From: Nocardiopsis sinuspersici
GTDB lineage: Bacteria; Actinomycetota; Actinomycetes; Streptosporangiales; Streptosporangiaceae
Direction of reading: 5' to 3'
Assembly (NCBI GenBank): GCA_008638415.1
Contig: VWVT01000003.1
Coordinates: 124,001-188,000, forward strand
Length of the DNA stretch: 64,000 nt
Shown here: positions 26,286 to 34,976 of the stretch, one piece after another
How positions within the stretch are numbered: position 1 is the stretch's first letter
How the letters are laid out: each line of letters begins with the position of its first letter
Translations under genes and position numbers: made by a program
The notes under the pieces: generated by a model
Database searches by the model: none
The model's input: only the letters and a program-made list of their open reading frames with translations
Told to the model about the DNA's origin: nothing

Positions 26286-28535
26286 GTGTCCGACAAGACC
26301 GTCCAGCCAGCCGTCGTCCAGGGCGTCCTGGAACGGATCACCTACGCCAACGAGGACACCGGGTACACCGTCGCCCGCGTCGACACCGGCCGTGGCGGCG
26401 ACCTGCTCACCGTGGTCGGCTCCCTCATGGGCGTCCAGCCCGGTGAGGCGTTGCGCATGCGCGGCCGCTGGGGCTCCCACCCCCAGTACGGCCGCCAGTT
26501 CCACGTGGACGACTACACGACCGTCCTGCCCGCCACGGTCCAGGGCATCCGCCGCTACCTCGGCTCCGGACTGATCAAGGGCATCGGCCCGAAGATGGCC
26601 GAGCGGATCGTCGACCACTTCGGCACCGACGCCCTGGACGTCATCGAGGAGCACCCCGAGCGGCTCATCGAGGTCCCGGGCCTCGGCCCCAAGCGCACCG
26701 GGCTCATCGCGAACGCGTGGGAGGAGCAGAAGTCCATCAAGGAGGTGATGGTCTTCCTCCAGGGGGTCGAGGTCACCACCTCCCTGGCCGTGCGCATCTA
26801 CAAGAAGTACGGCGACGCCTCCATCGACATCGTGCAGAAGGAGCCCTACCGGCTGGCCACCGACGTGTGGGGGATCGGCTTCAAGACCGCCGACACCATC
26901 GCCCAGGCGGTCGGCATCCCGCACGACAGCCCGCAGCGGGTGATGGCCGGGATCCAGTTCACCCTCTCGGAGTCCACCGGGGACGGGCACTGCTACCTGC
27001 CCGAGGAGAAGCTCATCTCCGCCGCCGTGAAGATCCTCCAGGTGGAGGCCGGGCTGGTGATCGAGTGCGTCGCCGAGCTCGTGGCCACCGAGGGCGTGGT
27101 CCGGGAGACCGTCCCCGGACCCGAGGGAGAGCCCGTGCGCGCCGTCTACCTGGTGCCCATGCACCGGGCCGAGGTCGGTCTGACCTCCGGGCTGCGCACC
27201 CTGCTCTCCCACCCGGTGGACCGCATGCCCGCGTTCGCCGGGGTGGACTGGGACGTGGCCCTGGACTGGCTGCACTCCCGCACCCGCGCCGAGCTCGCCG
27301 AGGCCCAGCGCGAGGCCGTGCGCCTGGCGCTCTCGGAGAAGGTGTGCGTGCTCACCGGCGGGCCCGGCTGCGGCAAGTCCTTCACCGTCGCCTCCGTCGT
27401 CACCCTGGCCGCGGCCAAGCGCGCCAAGGTGATCATGGCCGCGCCCACGGGACGCGCCGCCAAGCGCCTCACCGAGATGACCGGGGTCGAGGCCTCCACC
27501 GTGCACCGGCTCCTCGAACTCCGCCCGGGCGGCGAGGCCACCTACGACCGCGACAACCCGCTCGACTGCGACCTGCTGGTGGTGGACGAGGCCTCCATGC
27601 TGGACGTGCTCCTGGCCAACAAGCTGGTCAAGGCGGTCCCGCCCGGAGCGCACCTGCTGTTCGTCGGCGACGTGGACCAGCTGCCCTCCGTCGGCGCGGG
27701 CCAGGTGCTGCGCGACCTGCTCGACGAGGGATCGCCCGTTCCGAGCGTGCGCCTGACCCACGTCTTCCGCCAGGCCCAGCACTCCGGGGTGATCACCAAC
27801 GCCCACCGGATCAACAGCGGTGAACCGCCGCACTTCCAGGGCATGAACGACTTCTTCCTCTTCCCCTGCGAGGAGTCCGAGGACGCCGCCGAGATGACCG
27901 TGGACGTGGTCGCCCGCCGTATCCCTCGCCGGTTCGGCCTCGACCCGCGCCGGGACGTGCAGGTCCTCACCCCCATGAAGGGCGGCCCGGCCGGGGCCGT
28001 CAACCTCAACACGGCGCTCCAGGCCGCCGTGACCCCCTCGGGCGAGCACGTCCCCGAACGCCGCTTCGGCGGCCGTGTCTTCCGCGTCGGCGACAAGGTC
28101 ACCCAGATCCGCAACAACTACGAGAAGGGCGAGACCGGGGTGTTCAACGGAACCCTCGGTGTGGTCACGGGCATCGACTCCGTCGCCCAGGAGGTCCTGG
28201 TGCGCACCGACGAGGACGAGGAGGTCGCCTACGACTTCGCCGAGCTCGACGAACTCGCCCACGCCTACGCCGTCACCGTGCACCGGTCCCAGGGCAGCGA
28301 GTACCCCGCCGTGGTCGTCCCCGTCACCACCAGCGCCTGGATGATGCTCCAGCGCAACCTGCTGTACACCGCCGTCACCCGGGCGAAGAAGCTGGTCGTC
28401 CTCGTCGGCTCCCGGCGCGCCCTGGCCCAGGCGGTCCGCAACGCCTCCTCCGGGCGCAGGCACACGGCGCTGGCGCACCGGCTGCGGTCCGTCCGGTGGA
28501 CGCCGGGCGGGACCGCCGGGCCGGGCACCCCCTGA
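26286..28535 (+). CDS. recD2: RecD2-type ATP-dependent 5'-3' DNA helicase
   Basis: A 749-residue SF1B helicase of the RecD/TraA family. An OB-like N-terminus and helix-hairpin-helix segments (IKGIGPKMAERIV, VPGLGPKRTGLI) precede the motor: Walker A GGPGCGKSFT, APTGRAAKRL, Walker B VVDEASMLD, GDVDQLPSVGAGQVL, and C-terminal VHRSQGSEYPAVVVPV and LYTAVTRAKKLVVLVG. The extended N-terminus separates it from RecBCD-bound RecD. It probably processes recombination or replication intermediates. GTG 26286 is preceded by GGAGAGGACGAA. Confidence 0.93.
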   Translation: MSDKTVQPAVVQGVLERITYANEDTGYTVARVDTGRGGDLLTVVGSLMGVQPGEALRMRGRWGSHPQYGRQFHVDDYTTVLPATVQGIRRYLGSGLIKGIGPKMAERIVDHFGTDALDVIEEHPERLIEVPGLGPKRTGLIANAWEEQKSIKEVMVFLQGVEVTTSLAVRIYKKYGDASIDIVQKEPYRLATDVWGIGFKTADTIAQAVGIPHDSPQRVMAGIQFTLSESTGDGHCYLPEEKLISAAVKILQVEAGLVIECVAELVATEGVVRETVPGPEGEPVRAVYLVPMHRAEVGLTSGLRTLLSHPVDRMPAFAGVDWDVALDWLHSRTRAELAEAQREAVRLALSEKVCVLTGGPGCGKSFTVASVVTLAAAKRAKVIMAAPTGRAAKRLTEMTGVEASTVHRLLELRPGGEATYDRDNPLDCDLLVVDEASMLDVLLANKLVKAVPPGAHLLFVGDVDQLPSVGAGQVLRDLLDEGSPVPSVRLTHVFRQAQHSGVITNAHRINSGEPPHFQGMNDFFLFPCEESEDAAEMTVDVVARRIPRRFGLDPRRDVQVLTPMKGGPAGAVNLNTALQAAVTPSGEHVPERRFGGRVFRVGDKVTQIRNNYEKGETGVFNGTLGVVTGIDSVAQEVLVRTDEDEEVAYDFAELDELAHAYAVTVHRSQGSEYPAVVVPVTTSAWMMLQRNLLYTAVTRAKKLVVLVGSRRALAQAVRNASSGRRHTALAHRLRSVRWTPGGTAGPGTP

Positions 28536-28587
28536 CCGCTCCGCCGCCGGGCCCGCCATGTCGTGGGGCATCGCTACGCTGGGCACC

Positions 28588-29022
28588 GTGGAACAACAGA
28601 CCCTGATCGTGGTGGGCGCCGTCGTCATCCGCGACGGCCGCGTCCTGGCCGCCCAGCGCGCCGGTCCCGAGGCCCTGCGCGGCCGGTGGGAGTTCCCCGG
28701 CGGCAAGGTCGACCCGGGGGAGACCCCGGCCCAGGCCGTGGTCCGCGAGTTCCGTGAGGAGCTCGGCGCCGACGTCCGCCCCCTGCACCAGCTCGGCGCG
28801 GACGCGCCCTTCCCCGCGCCCGGCCGGGACCACACGCGCCCCGCCGTGCTGCGGCTGTGGCGCGTGGAGCTGCTCTCCGGCGAGCCCGAGGCCCGGGAGC
28901 ACCTCTCCCTGCGCTGGCTCAACGCCGCCGGCCTGCGCGCCCTGGACTGGCTTCCCGCCGACGTGCCCTTCCTCGACATCGTCGAGCCACTGCTCTCCCC
29001 GGGCGCCGTCACCAGGCCCTGA
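28588..29022 (+). CDS. mutT: MutT-like Nudix hydrolase (8-oxo-dGTP diphosphatase type)
   Basis: A 144-residue Nudix protein. The Nudix box is complete: GGKVDPGETPAQAVVREFREELG. The N-terminus QTLIVVGAVVIRDGRVLAAQR and the WEFPGGK context are typical of MutT enzymes that sanitise oxidised nucleotides. GTG 28588 is preferred to ATG 28558: it has no Shine-Dalgarno, but TACGCT at 28575-28580 ends 7 nt before it, the geometry of a leaderless actinobacterial promoter. It lies 52 nt after recD2. Confidence 0.9.
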   Translation: MEQQTLIVVGAVVIRDGRVLAAQRAGPEALRGRWEFPGGKVDPGETPAQAVVREFREELGADVRPLHQLGADAPFPAPGRDHTRPAVLRLWRVELLSGEPEAREHLSLRWLNAAGLRALDWLPADVPFLDIVEPLLSPGAVTRP

Positions 29023-29133
29023 GGACGGTTCGGCCCGCACGTTTCCCCAAGGGGCCGCTTTGACCACATAAACTGGTAACGGGCCGTGGCAATCTGCGGT
29101 CTCTTCCCAGTACCAGGAGATCGAGACTTTCCC

Positions 29134-31026
29134 ATGTCCAGCGCTACGCCCGTCGAGGGCTCCGCACGCCGCAGCGACCTCCGCAACGTCGCGATCGTGG
29201 CCCACGTGGACCACGGCAAGACGACCCTCGTTGACGCCATGCTCTGGCAGTCCGGAGTGTTCCGCGAGAACCAGGACGTCGACGACCGTGTGATGGACTC
29301 CAATGACCTGGAGCGCGAGAAGGGCATCACCATTCTCGCGAAGAACACGGCTGTCCACTACACCACGCCCGAGGGCGAGGACGTGGTCATCAACATCATC
29401 GACACCCCCGGCCACGCCGACTTCGGTGGCGAGGTCGAGCGGGGCCTGTCGATGGTCGACGGCGTCGTGCTGCTCGTGGACGCCAGCGAGGGCCCGCTCC
29501 CGCAGACCCGCTTCGTGCTGCGCAAGGCACTCCAGGCCAAGCTTCCCGTCATCCTCGTCATCAACAAGGTCGACCGGCCCGACAGCCGCATCGCCGAGGT
29601 CGTGGACGACACCTACGAGTTGTTCATGGACCTGGACGCCGACGAGTCGCAGATCGAGTTCCCGATCGTCTACGCCTGCGCGCGCGACGGCAAGGCCTCC
29701 CTGGAGCGCCCCGCCAACGGCACCGTGCCCGACAACGACAACCTCGTGCCGCTGTTCAGCACCATCCTGGACACCATTCCGGCTCCCGAGTACGTCCCCG
29801 GAGGCTCCCTCCAGGCCCACGTCACCAACCTGGACGCCTCCCCGTTCCTGGGCCGTCTGGCGCTGTGCCGCATCCAGCAGGGTGAGCTGCGCAAGGGCCA
29901 GCAGGTCGCGTGGATCCGCACCGACGGCAGCATCCAGCAGGTCAAGCTCACCGAGCTGCTCATGACCGAGGGCCTGCAGCGCAAGCCCGCCGAGAAGGCC
30001 GGGCCCGGCGACATCGTCGCCATCGCCGGTATCGAGGACATCATGATCGGCGAGACCCTCGCCGACCTGGAGAACCCGGTCCCGCTGCCGCTGATCCGGG
30101 TGGACGAGCCCGCGATCTCCATGACCGTCGGCACCAACACCTCGCCGCTGGTCGGCAGGGTCAAGGGCTCCAAGGTCACCGCCCGCCTGGTCAAGGACCG
30201 CCTGGAGAAGGAGCTCGTCGGCAACGTCTCCCTGCGCGTGCTGCCCACCGAGCGCCCCGACACCTGGGAGGTGCAGGGCCGCGGCGAGCTGGCGCTGGCC
30301 ATCCTGGTCGAGCAGATGCGCCGTGAGGGCTACGAGCTGACCATCGGCAAGCCGCAGGTGGTCACCAAGGTCGTCGACGGCAAGGTCCACGAGCCCGTCG
30401 AGCGCCTCACCGTGGACGCCCCCGAGGAGTACATGGGTGCCATCACCCAGCTGCTCAGCGTCCGCAAGGGCCGGATGGAGAACATGGTCAACCACGGCAC
30501 CGGCTGGGTGCGCATGGACTGGCTGGTGCCCTCCCGCGGCCTCATCGGCTTCCGTACCGAGTTCCTCACCGAGACCCGCGGTACCGGTATCGCCCACCAC
30601 GTCTTCGAGAAGTTCGAGCCGTGGTTCGGCGAGCTGCGCACCCGGCCCAACGGGTCCCTGGTGGCCGACCGCGCCGGCGCCGCCGTCGCGTTCGCGATGT
30701 TCAACCTCCAGGAGCGCGGCACGCTCTTCGTCGAGCCGGGCACCGAGGTCTACGAGGGCATGATCGTGGGCGAGAACTCGCGCGCCGACGACATGGACGT
30801 CAACATCACCAAGGAGAAGAAGCTCACCAACATGCGCTCGGCCACCGGCGACGAGCTGGTGCGCCTGGTGCCGCCGCGCAAGCTCTCCCTGGAGCAGGCC
30901 CTGGAGTTCTGCCGCGAGGACGAGTGCGTGGAGGTCACCCCCGACCACGTGCGCATCCGCAAGGTCGTCCTGGACCAGAAGGAGCGCGGCCGGATGACGG
31001 CCAACAAGAAGCGCCAGCAGCGGTAG
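29134..31026 (+). CDS. typA: TypA/BipA translational GTPase
   Basis: A 630-residue ribosome-associated GTPase close to the family length. G motifs are [18 protein letters not shown] and NKVDRP; the switch region [12 protein letters not shown] and the C-terminal domain [33 protein letters not shown] are diagnostic. It acts in ribosome assembly and stress adaptation. ATG 29134 is preferred; AGGAG at 29115-29119 is rather far, so GTG 29086 (16 residues longer) is possible. TAAACT at 29069-29074 is a good -10 candidate and would place transcription start downstream of GTG 29086, favouring ATG 29134. Confidence 0.94.
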   Translation: MSSATPVEGSARRSDLRNVAIVAHVDHGKTTLVDAMLWQSGVFRENQDVDDRVMDSNDLEREKGITILAKNTAVHYTTPEGEDVVINIIDTPGHADFGGEVERGLSMVDGVVLLVDASEGPLPQTRFVLRKALQAKLPVILVINKVDRPDSRIAEVVDDTYELFMDLDADESQIEFPIVYACARDGKASLERPANGTVPDNDNLVPLFSTILDTIPAPEYVPGGSLQAHVTNLDASPFLGRLALCRIQQGELRKGQQVAWIRTDGSIQQVKLTELLMTEGLQRKPAEKAGPGDIVAIAGIEDIMIGETLADLENPVPLPLIRVDEPAISMTVGTNTSPLVGRVKGSKVTARLVKDRLEKELVGNVSLRVLPTERPDTWEVQGRGELALAILVEQMRREGYELTIGKPQVVTKVVDGKVHEPVERLTVDAPEEYMGAITQLLSVRKGRMENMVNHGTGWVRMDWLVPSRGLIGFRTEFLTETRGTGIAHHVFEKFEPWFGELRTRPNGSLVADRAGAAVAFAMFNLQERGTLFVEPGTEVYEGMIVGENSRADDMDVNITKEKKLTNMRSATGDELVRLVPPRKLSLEQALEFCREDECVEVTPDHVRIRKVVLDQKERGRMTANKKRQQR

Positions 31027-31043
31027 TACCACCGCTACGGGAC

Positions 31044-31073
31044 GGGGGCGGGCCGCACGCGCGGTCCGCCCCC
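31044..31073 (+). terminator. Terminator hairpin of typA
   Basis: 13-bp stem GGGGGCGGGCCGC with its complement (one G-U pair), loop ACGC, 17 nt after the typA stop and followed within 10 nt by TTTT. Confidence 0.8.
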
Positions 31074-31117
31074 ACCGCGTTTTCCGGCCGGACGGGTCGG
31101 GTAGACCCGTGAGCAGC

Positions 31118-31783
31118 ATGAAGTCCGAGCCCACGTGTCCCCGCTGCGGGCGCGCGGTCCAGCCTCCGGGGCTGTGGACCAGCGCCTGGCAGTGCGACGT
31201 CCACGGACCGGTGGTGCCCCTGCAACCGGTGCGGGCACCCGGAACCGCGGCCCTGGAGGTACTCCTGCCCCAGGCCCACGTCCCCGTCTGGATTCCCTGG
31301 CCGCTGCCCACCAACTGGGTGGTCACCGGCTTCGCCGAGTGCGGAGACGAACGCAGCGGCGTCCTCGCCACCGCCGTGGCCCTGTCCGGTCCCGACCCGC
31401 TCGGCGGCGTCGGCGAGGCCGTCATCGTCGCGGAGGACCCCGGTGTGGGCCTCGGCGCCCGCCTCGCCGGGCTGGAGGGCCCCGACCCCGGCGACGGCTT
31501 CGACAGCTCAGCGGCCGACGCCAAGGTGCGCTTCGACGGCCACGAGATCGCGCTGTGGAACCTGGACGTGGGCCGCGACCGGGCCGTCTACACCGGCGAG
31601 GCGCTCGCCCACTGGGTGTGGCTGGTGTTCGCAGCCGCCGACACCGGCATGCTCATGTGCGAGATCAACGCTCTGCGCGACCTGCGTGACATCAGGGACG
31701 GGGGCGTCGCGCTGGAACCGCCCTTCGGCGCACCCAGCCCCTTCCTCGTCCGGAGCCTGGCGCCCCGGGACGAAACGGACTGA
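31118..31783 (+). CDS. DUF6758-type zinc-ribbon protein
   Basis: A 221-residue actinobacterial protein. The N-terminus EPTCPRCGRAVQPPGLWTSAWQCDVHGPV forms a zinc-ribbon-like pattern (C-x2-C ... C-x2-H); the body VPVWIPWPLPTNWVVTGFAECGDERSG and GGVGEAVIVAEDPGVGLGARLAGLEGPDPG matches the family I know as DUF6758 from Streptomyces genomes, where it also precedes a PHP-domain gene. Function is unknown. ATG 31118 matches the family start; GTG 31109 is possible. TAGACC at 31102-31107 may be a -10 element. Confidence 0.82.
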   Translation: MKSEPTCPRCGRAVQPPGLWTSAWQCDVHGPVVPLQPVRAPGTAALEVLLPQAHVPVWIPWPLPTNWVVTGFAECGDERSGVLATAVALSGPDPLGGVGEAVIVAEDPGVGLGARLAGLEGPDPGDGFDSSAADAKVRFDGHEIALWNLDVGRDRAVYTGEALAHWVWLVFAAADTGMLMCEINALRDLRDIRDGGVALEPPFGAPSPFLVRSLAPRDETD

Positions 31784-31844
31784 ATCCGCCGCCCGGCTCC
31801 ACCCGTGCGGGGCGCGGCGCCCGGGACTTACGTACAATCGCCCG

Positions 31845-32720
31845 GTGACACGTATCGACCTGCACTCACACAGCTCGGTCTCCGACGGAACCGACACCCC
31901 CGCCGATGTCGTCGAGTACGCGGTCGCCGCGGGTCTCGACGTCCTCGCCCTCACCGACCACGACACGGTCGGCGGTATCGAGGAGGCCGCCAAGTACCTG
32001 CCCCCCGGGTTCACCCTCGTTCCGGGGATGGAGCTGTCCTGCGCCTACGCCGGGTCCAGCGTGCACCTGGTGTCCTACCTGTTCGACCCCGAGAACCCCG
32101 GCCTGGCAGAGGAGCTGCGCCGTGTCCGCTCCGACCGGGCCGCCCGCGCCGAGGAGATGGTCCGCAAGCTCCGCGACCTGGGGGTGGACCTCACCTGGGA
32201 GCGGGTGCTGGAGATCGCCGGCGCGGGCCGCGACGAGTACGCCGACGCCAACACGATCGGCCGCCCGCACCTGGCCCGCGCGATCGTGGAGGCGGGTGCG
32301 GCCAGGGACGTGCAGGACGCCTTCGACCGGTGGATCGGCTCGGGCGGCCCGGCCTACGCCTCGCGGTACGCGATCGACCCGGTCCGCGCGGTGGAACTGG
32401 TGCGCGCGGCGGGCGGTGTGTGCTCGCTGGCCCACCCGGCCCGGGCGGAGGGCTCCCTCAACGGCGCGGTCCCCCTCGAACTGGTGGAGCGCATGGCCGC
32501 CGCGGGCCTGGGCGGGATCGAGGCCGACCACCCCTCGCACAACCGGAGGCAGGCCGTCCACTGGCGCGGGGTGGCCGGGGACCTGGGCGTGGTGGTCACC
32601 GGCTCCAGCGACGACCACGGGAGCCTGTCCGGCCGCAGGCTGGGGTGCAGGACCACCGATCCGGAGGCGTTCGAGCGGCTCGTCGCGCCCGCGACGGGGG
32701 TGCCGCTTCTGCGGGGGTGA
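31845..32720 (+). CDS. PHP-domain phosphoesterase (YciV/TrpH-like)
   Basis: A 291-residue PHP protein. Metal ligands are recognisable in IDLHSHSSVSDGTDTPAD, ALTDHDTVGG, MELSCAYAG, SLAHPAR and SSDDHGS. YciV/RnaAM-type members hydrolyse 3',5'-nucleotide bisphosphates or trim RNA 5' ends, a likely but unproven role here. GTG 31845 has no Shine-Dalgarno, but a perfect TACAAT at 31833-31838 ends 6 nt before it, so a leaderless transcript is likely. It follows the DUF6758-type gene by 61 nt. Confidence 0.92.
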   Translation: MTRIDLHSHSSVSDGTDTPADVVEYAVAAGLDVLALTDHDTVGGIEEAAKYLPPGFTLVPGMELSCAYAGSSVHLVSYLFDPENPGLAEELRRVRSDRAARAEEMVRKLRDLGVDLTWERVLEIAGAGRDEYADANTIGRPHLARAIVEAGAARDVQDAFDRWIGSGGPAYASRYAIDPVRAVELVRAAGGVCSLAHPARAEGSLNGAVPLELVERMAAAGLGGIEADHPSHNRRQAVHWRGVAGDLGVVVTGSSDDHGSLSGRRLGCRTTDPEAFERLVAPATGVPLLRG

Positions 32721-32833
32721 ACCGTGTGACGGTTCCCCGGAGTCCGGTACGGTACCGACCACTGTGTGGTAGCGCGACAATGGGTCGCAGCGCGACCCAC
32801 TCGTACCCTGACGCAAGCGAAAGGTCTGACACC

Positions 32834-33757
32834 GTGTTCTGGAAGCGGAAGCCGAAGAAGCAGGACGGCCAGGAGGCCACCGACTCCGCTGCGGAGGCCG
32901 CGGTGGACCAGGAGGAGGCCAAGGAGGAGGACTCCGCCGAGGCCGGCACGGCCGACGCGAAGGCCGGGAAGGCGGACGCCGAGACCGGGTCCGGCGACAC
33001 CGGGGCCCCGGAGGACTCCGAGGAGGAGGCCGGGAGGGAAGCCGACGCCGAGGACTCCGAGAAGGAGCCCGAGGAGGACGCGTCCGACGACGTCTTCGCC
33101 GACGAGGGCGAGGAGACCGGCGTGACCGGTCCCGACTCCGACAAGATCACCCGCGTGCGCACGGCCGGCGTCTTCGAGTTCGACGGCGAGAAGATCGACA
33201 TCGTCAGCAACACCTGGATCGTCGAGGCCGACGACGAGGGCGTCATCGTCATCGATCCCGCCTACGACGCCGAGGCCATCATGGAGGCCGTCGGGGAGCG
33301 CGAGGTCTACCTCGTGGCCTGCACCAACGCCTACAGCCACCACATCGAGTCGGCCATCAAGATCGCGGAGGAGTCCGAGGCCCCCATCGCCCTGCACCCG
33401 CGTGAGATGCGCGCCTGGCGCCGCCACCACGGCGCCGAGCACCGCCCCGAGATCGAGGTGGAGGGCCAGGGCGCCCTCGACATCGGCGACCTGCACATCG
33501 ACGTCCTGGCCCTGCCCGGCACCGCCACCGGCACCGTCGGCTACTACATCAGCCAGCTCGGGGTCGTCTTCAGCGGTGACACCCTGCGCAGGGGCGAGCC
33601 CGGCATGGTCGGCAGCACCTACATCGACTACACGACGCAGCTCGCCTCCATCGGGAAGGCGCTGCTGTCCCTGCCGCCCGACACCCGCGTCCTGCCCGAC
33701 CGCGGCCCCGCCACCACCGCGGGCGCCGAGAGCAAGAACTTCGACTCCTGGGTCTAG
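32834..33757 (+). CDS. Metallo-beta-lactamase-fold protein with degenerate metal site and acidic N-terminal region
   Basis: A 307-residue protein. Residues 1-95 are basic (WKRKPKKQDG) then strongly Asp/Glu-rich and disordered; residues 100-307 have the MBL fold order: FDGEKIDIVSNTWIVEADDEGVIVIDPAYD, a THxHxDH-equivalent that reads TNAYSHH (residues 164-170), LPGTATGTVGYYI where enzymes have PGHTPGS, an intact FSGDTL, and LPDRGPATT in place of GHGPxTT. Most histidine ligands are missing, so hydrolase activity is doubtful. It may be a binding or scaffolding protein. GTG 32834 is chosen; ATG 32780 would add 18 residues. Confidence 0.8.
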   Translation: MFWKRKPKKQDGQEATDSAAEAAVDQEEAKEEDSAEAGTADAKAGKADAETGSGDTGAPEDSEEEAGREADAEDSEKEPEEDASDDVFADEGEETGVTGPDSDKITRVRTAGVFEFDGEKIDIVSNTWIVEADDEGVIVIDPAYDAEAIMEAVGEREVYLVACTNAYSHHIESAIKIAEESEAPIALHPREMRAWRRHHGAEHRPEIEVEGQGALDIGDLHIDVLALPGTATGTVGYYISQLGVVFSGDTLRRGEPGMVGSTYIDYTTQLASIGKALLSLPPDTRVLPDRGPATTAGAESKNFDSWV

Positions 33758-33778
33758 CGCAGGAGCCCCCTCCGCGCT

Positions 33779-33833
33779 GATCTTGCTCTCGGCGTCACCG
33801 TGGAGCGCCGACAGTGCCACTGGGAGCAAGATC
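33779..33833. repeat. Nested inverted-repeat element between convergent genes
   Basis: Outer arms GATCTTGCTC (33779-33788) and GAGCAAGATC (33824-33833) enclose an inner hairpin TCGGCG/CGCCGA (33789-33811) and a small palindrome CAGTGCCACTG (33812-33822). TCACCGTGG occurs at 33795-33803 and again at 33832-33840. It may terminate both flanking genes or be a dispersed palindromic repeat. Confidence 0.7.
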
Positions 33834-33934
33834 ACCGTGGTCGGGCGCCGCACCAGGCGCGCCCCTCCGAGGACCCGCCGAGACCTGTTCACCGCCGCGC
33901 CGCCGTCCTCCGGCGGCGCGGCCGCGTGCCACGG

Positions 33935-34843
33935 TCAGCGGCGGCCCACCGACTCCGACTCGTTCCAGAACGCGGTCAGCGCGCTCGCCGTGGTCTCGGG
34001 GGCCTCCACGTTGGGGGAGTGACCCGCGCCGGGGACCACCAGGCGCTTGGCCTCCAGCCGCTCGGCCATCCGGTCCTGCTCCTCCAGCGGCCACGCCTCG
34101 TCGTTCTCGCCGTACAGGACCAGCTTGGGGGCATCCACACGGGCCAGCTCGTCCACGCGGTCGGGCGCGGCCAACAGCTCCTCGGCCATGTGCATCAGGC
34201 CCACGGGGCTGCTGGCCAGCAGCCGCTCGCGCAGGAAGTCGCGGATCTCGGACTGGGGGGTGCGTCCCTGCGCCACGGCGTCGAACTGCTCCTCCCACAG
34301 CTCCCGGAGCCGCTCGGAGGTGGGGTTCATGGACACGGCGGCGATGAGGCCGCGCGTGGTGTCCGCGCTCGGACCGCTCAGGGCGCCGGGGCCCGAGCAC
34401 ATCAGGGTGAGCGAGGCCAGCGGCGCCATGTCGACCAGCGCGGCCTCGCGTGAGACCAGCCCGCCGAAGGAGTGCCCCAGCAGGTGGACGGGGCCGCCGT
34501 CGCCGATCTGGTCCAGGACCTCGGCGACCACCGCCCCCAGGGAGGGCAGGCGGTAGTCCGGCCGCCGTACGCCGGGCGGGAGCACGAGGGACTCCAGGCC
34601 CGGCGACTGGTAGGTGCCGGGGAGGTCGATCGCGACCACCTCCCGGCCGGCCTGGGCCAGGCTCTGGAGGAGGGAGATGAAGTCCTCCTTGCTGCCGGTG
34701 AATCCGTGCACCAGGACAGCGGGGGCCAGCTCGGGGCCGCCGGAGGTGGGAAGCGCCCGCAGGGCGGCGACGGGACCGTACGACAGGGGCAGGTCCGCGC
34801 GCCGCACGCCCGGGGGCAGGTCGATGAACTGAGGTGTACTCAC
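33935..34843 (-). CDS. Alpha/beta hydrolase
   Basis: A 302-residue alpha/beta hydrolase. Oxyanion region VLVHGFTGSKEDF, nucleophile elbow LLGHSFGG (Ser), acid region LVLYGENDEAWP (Asp) and catalytic His in VPGAGHSPNVEAPE are all present, with a cap domain between. The substrate is not predictable. GTG 34843 (VSTPQFIDLPPG) is chosen; longer starts run through Arg/Pro-rich low-quality sequence. TAGGGT on the minus strand (34852-34857) ends 8 nt before the GTG, so translation may be leaderless. Confidence 0.9.
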   Translation of the reverse strand: MSTPQFIDLPPGVRRADLPLSYGPVAALRALPTSGGPELAPAVLVHGFTGSKEDFISLLQSLAQAGREVVAIDLPGTYQSPGLESLVLPPGVRRPDYRLPSLGAVVAEVLDQIGDGGPVHLLGHSFGGLVSREAALVDMAPLASLTLMCSGPGALSGPSADTTRGLIAAVSMNPTSERLRELWEEQFDAVAQGRTPQSEIRDFLRERLLASSPVGLMHMAEELLAAPDRVDELARVDAPKLVLYGENDEAWPLEEQDRMAERLEAKRLVVPGAGHSPNVEAPETTASALTAFWNESESVGRR

Positions 34844-34952
34844 GTCGGGCCACCCTAGACGATCGGTGACCCGGGCCGGTCGAACCCGGGCCGCGGCCGT
34901 GACGGCCATCGGCACCGCGGGGAAGGCCCGTCGCCCGCCCCGCGTCGACCGC

Positions 34953-34970
34953 GGCGCCCGTTCGGGCGCC
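34953..34970 (-). terminator. Terminator hairpin of DEAD-box helicase gene
   Basis: Stem GGCGCCC/GGGCGCC with loop GTTC, 7 nt beyond the helicase stop on the minus strand. Confidence 0.65.
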
Positions 34971-34976
34971 CGTGCG

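Noticed and set aside
25545..29348. Long minus-strand frame opposite recD2 and mutT
   Set aside because: Antisense shadow with repetitive Gly/His/Asp/Leu/Val composition and no family resemblance.
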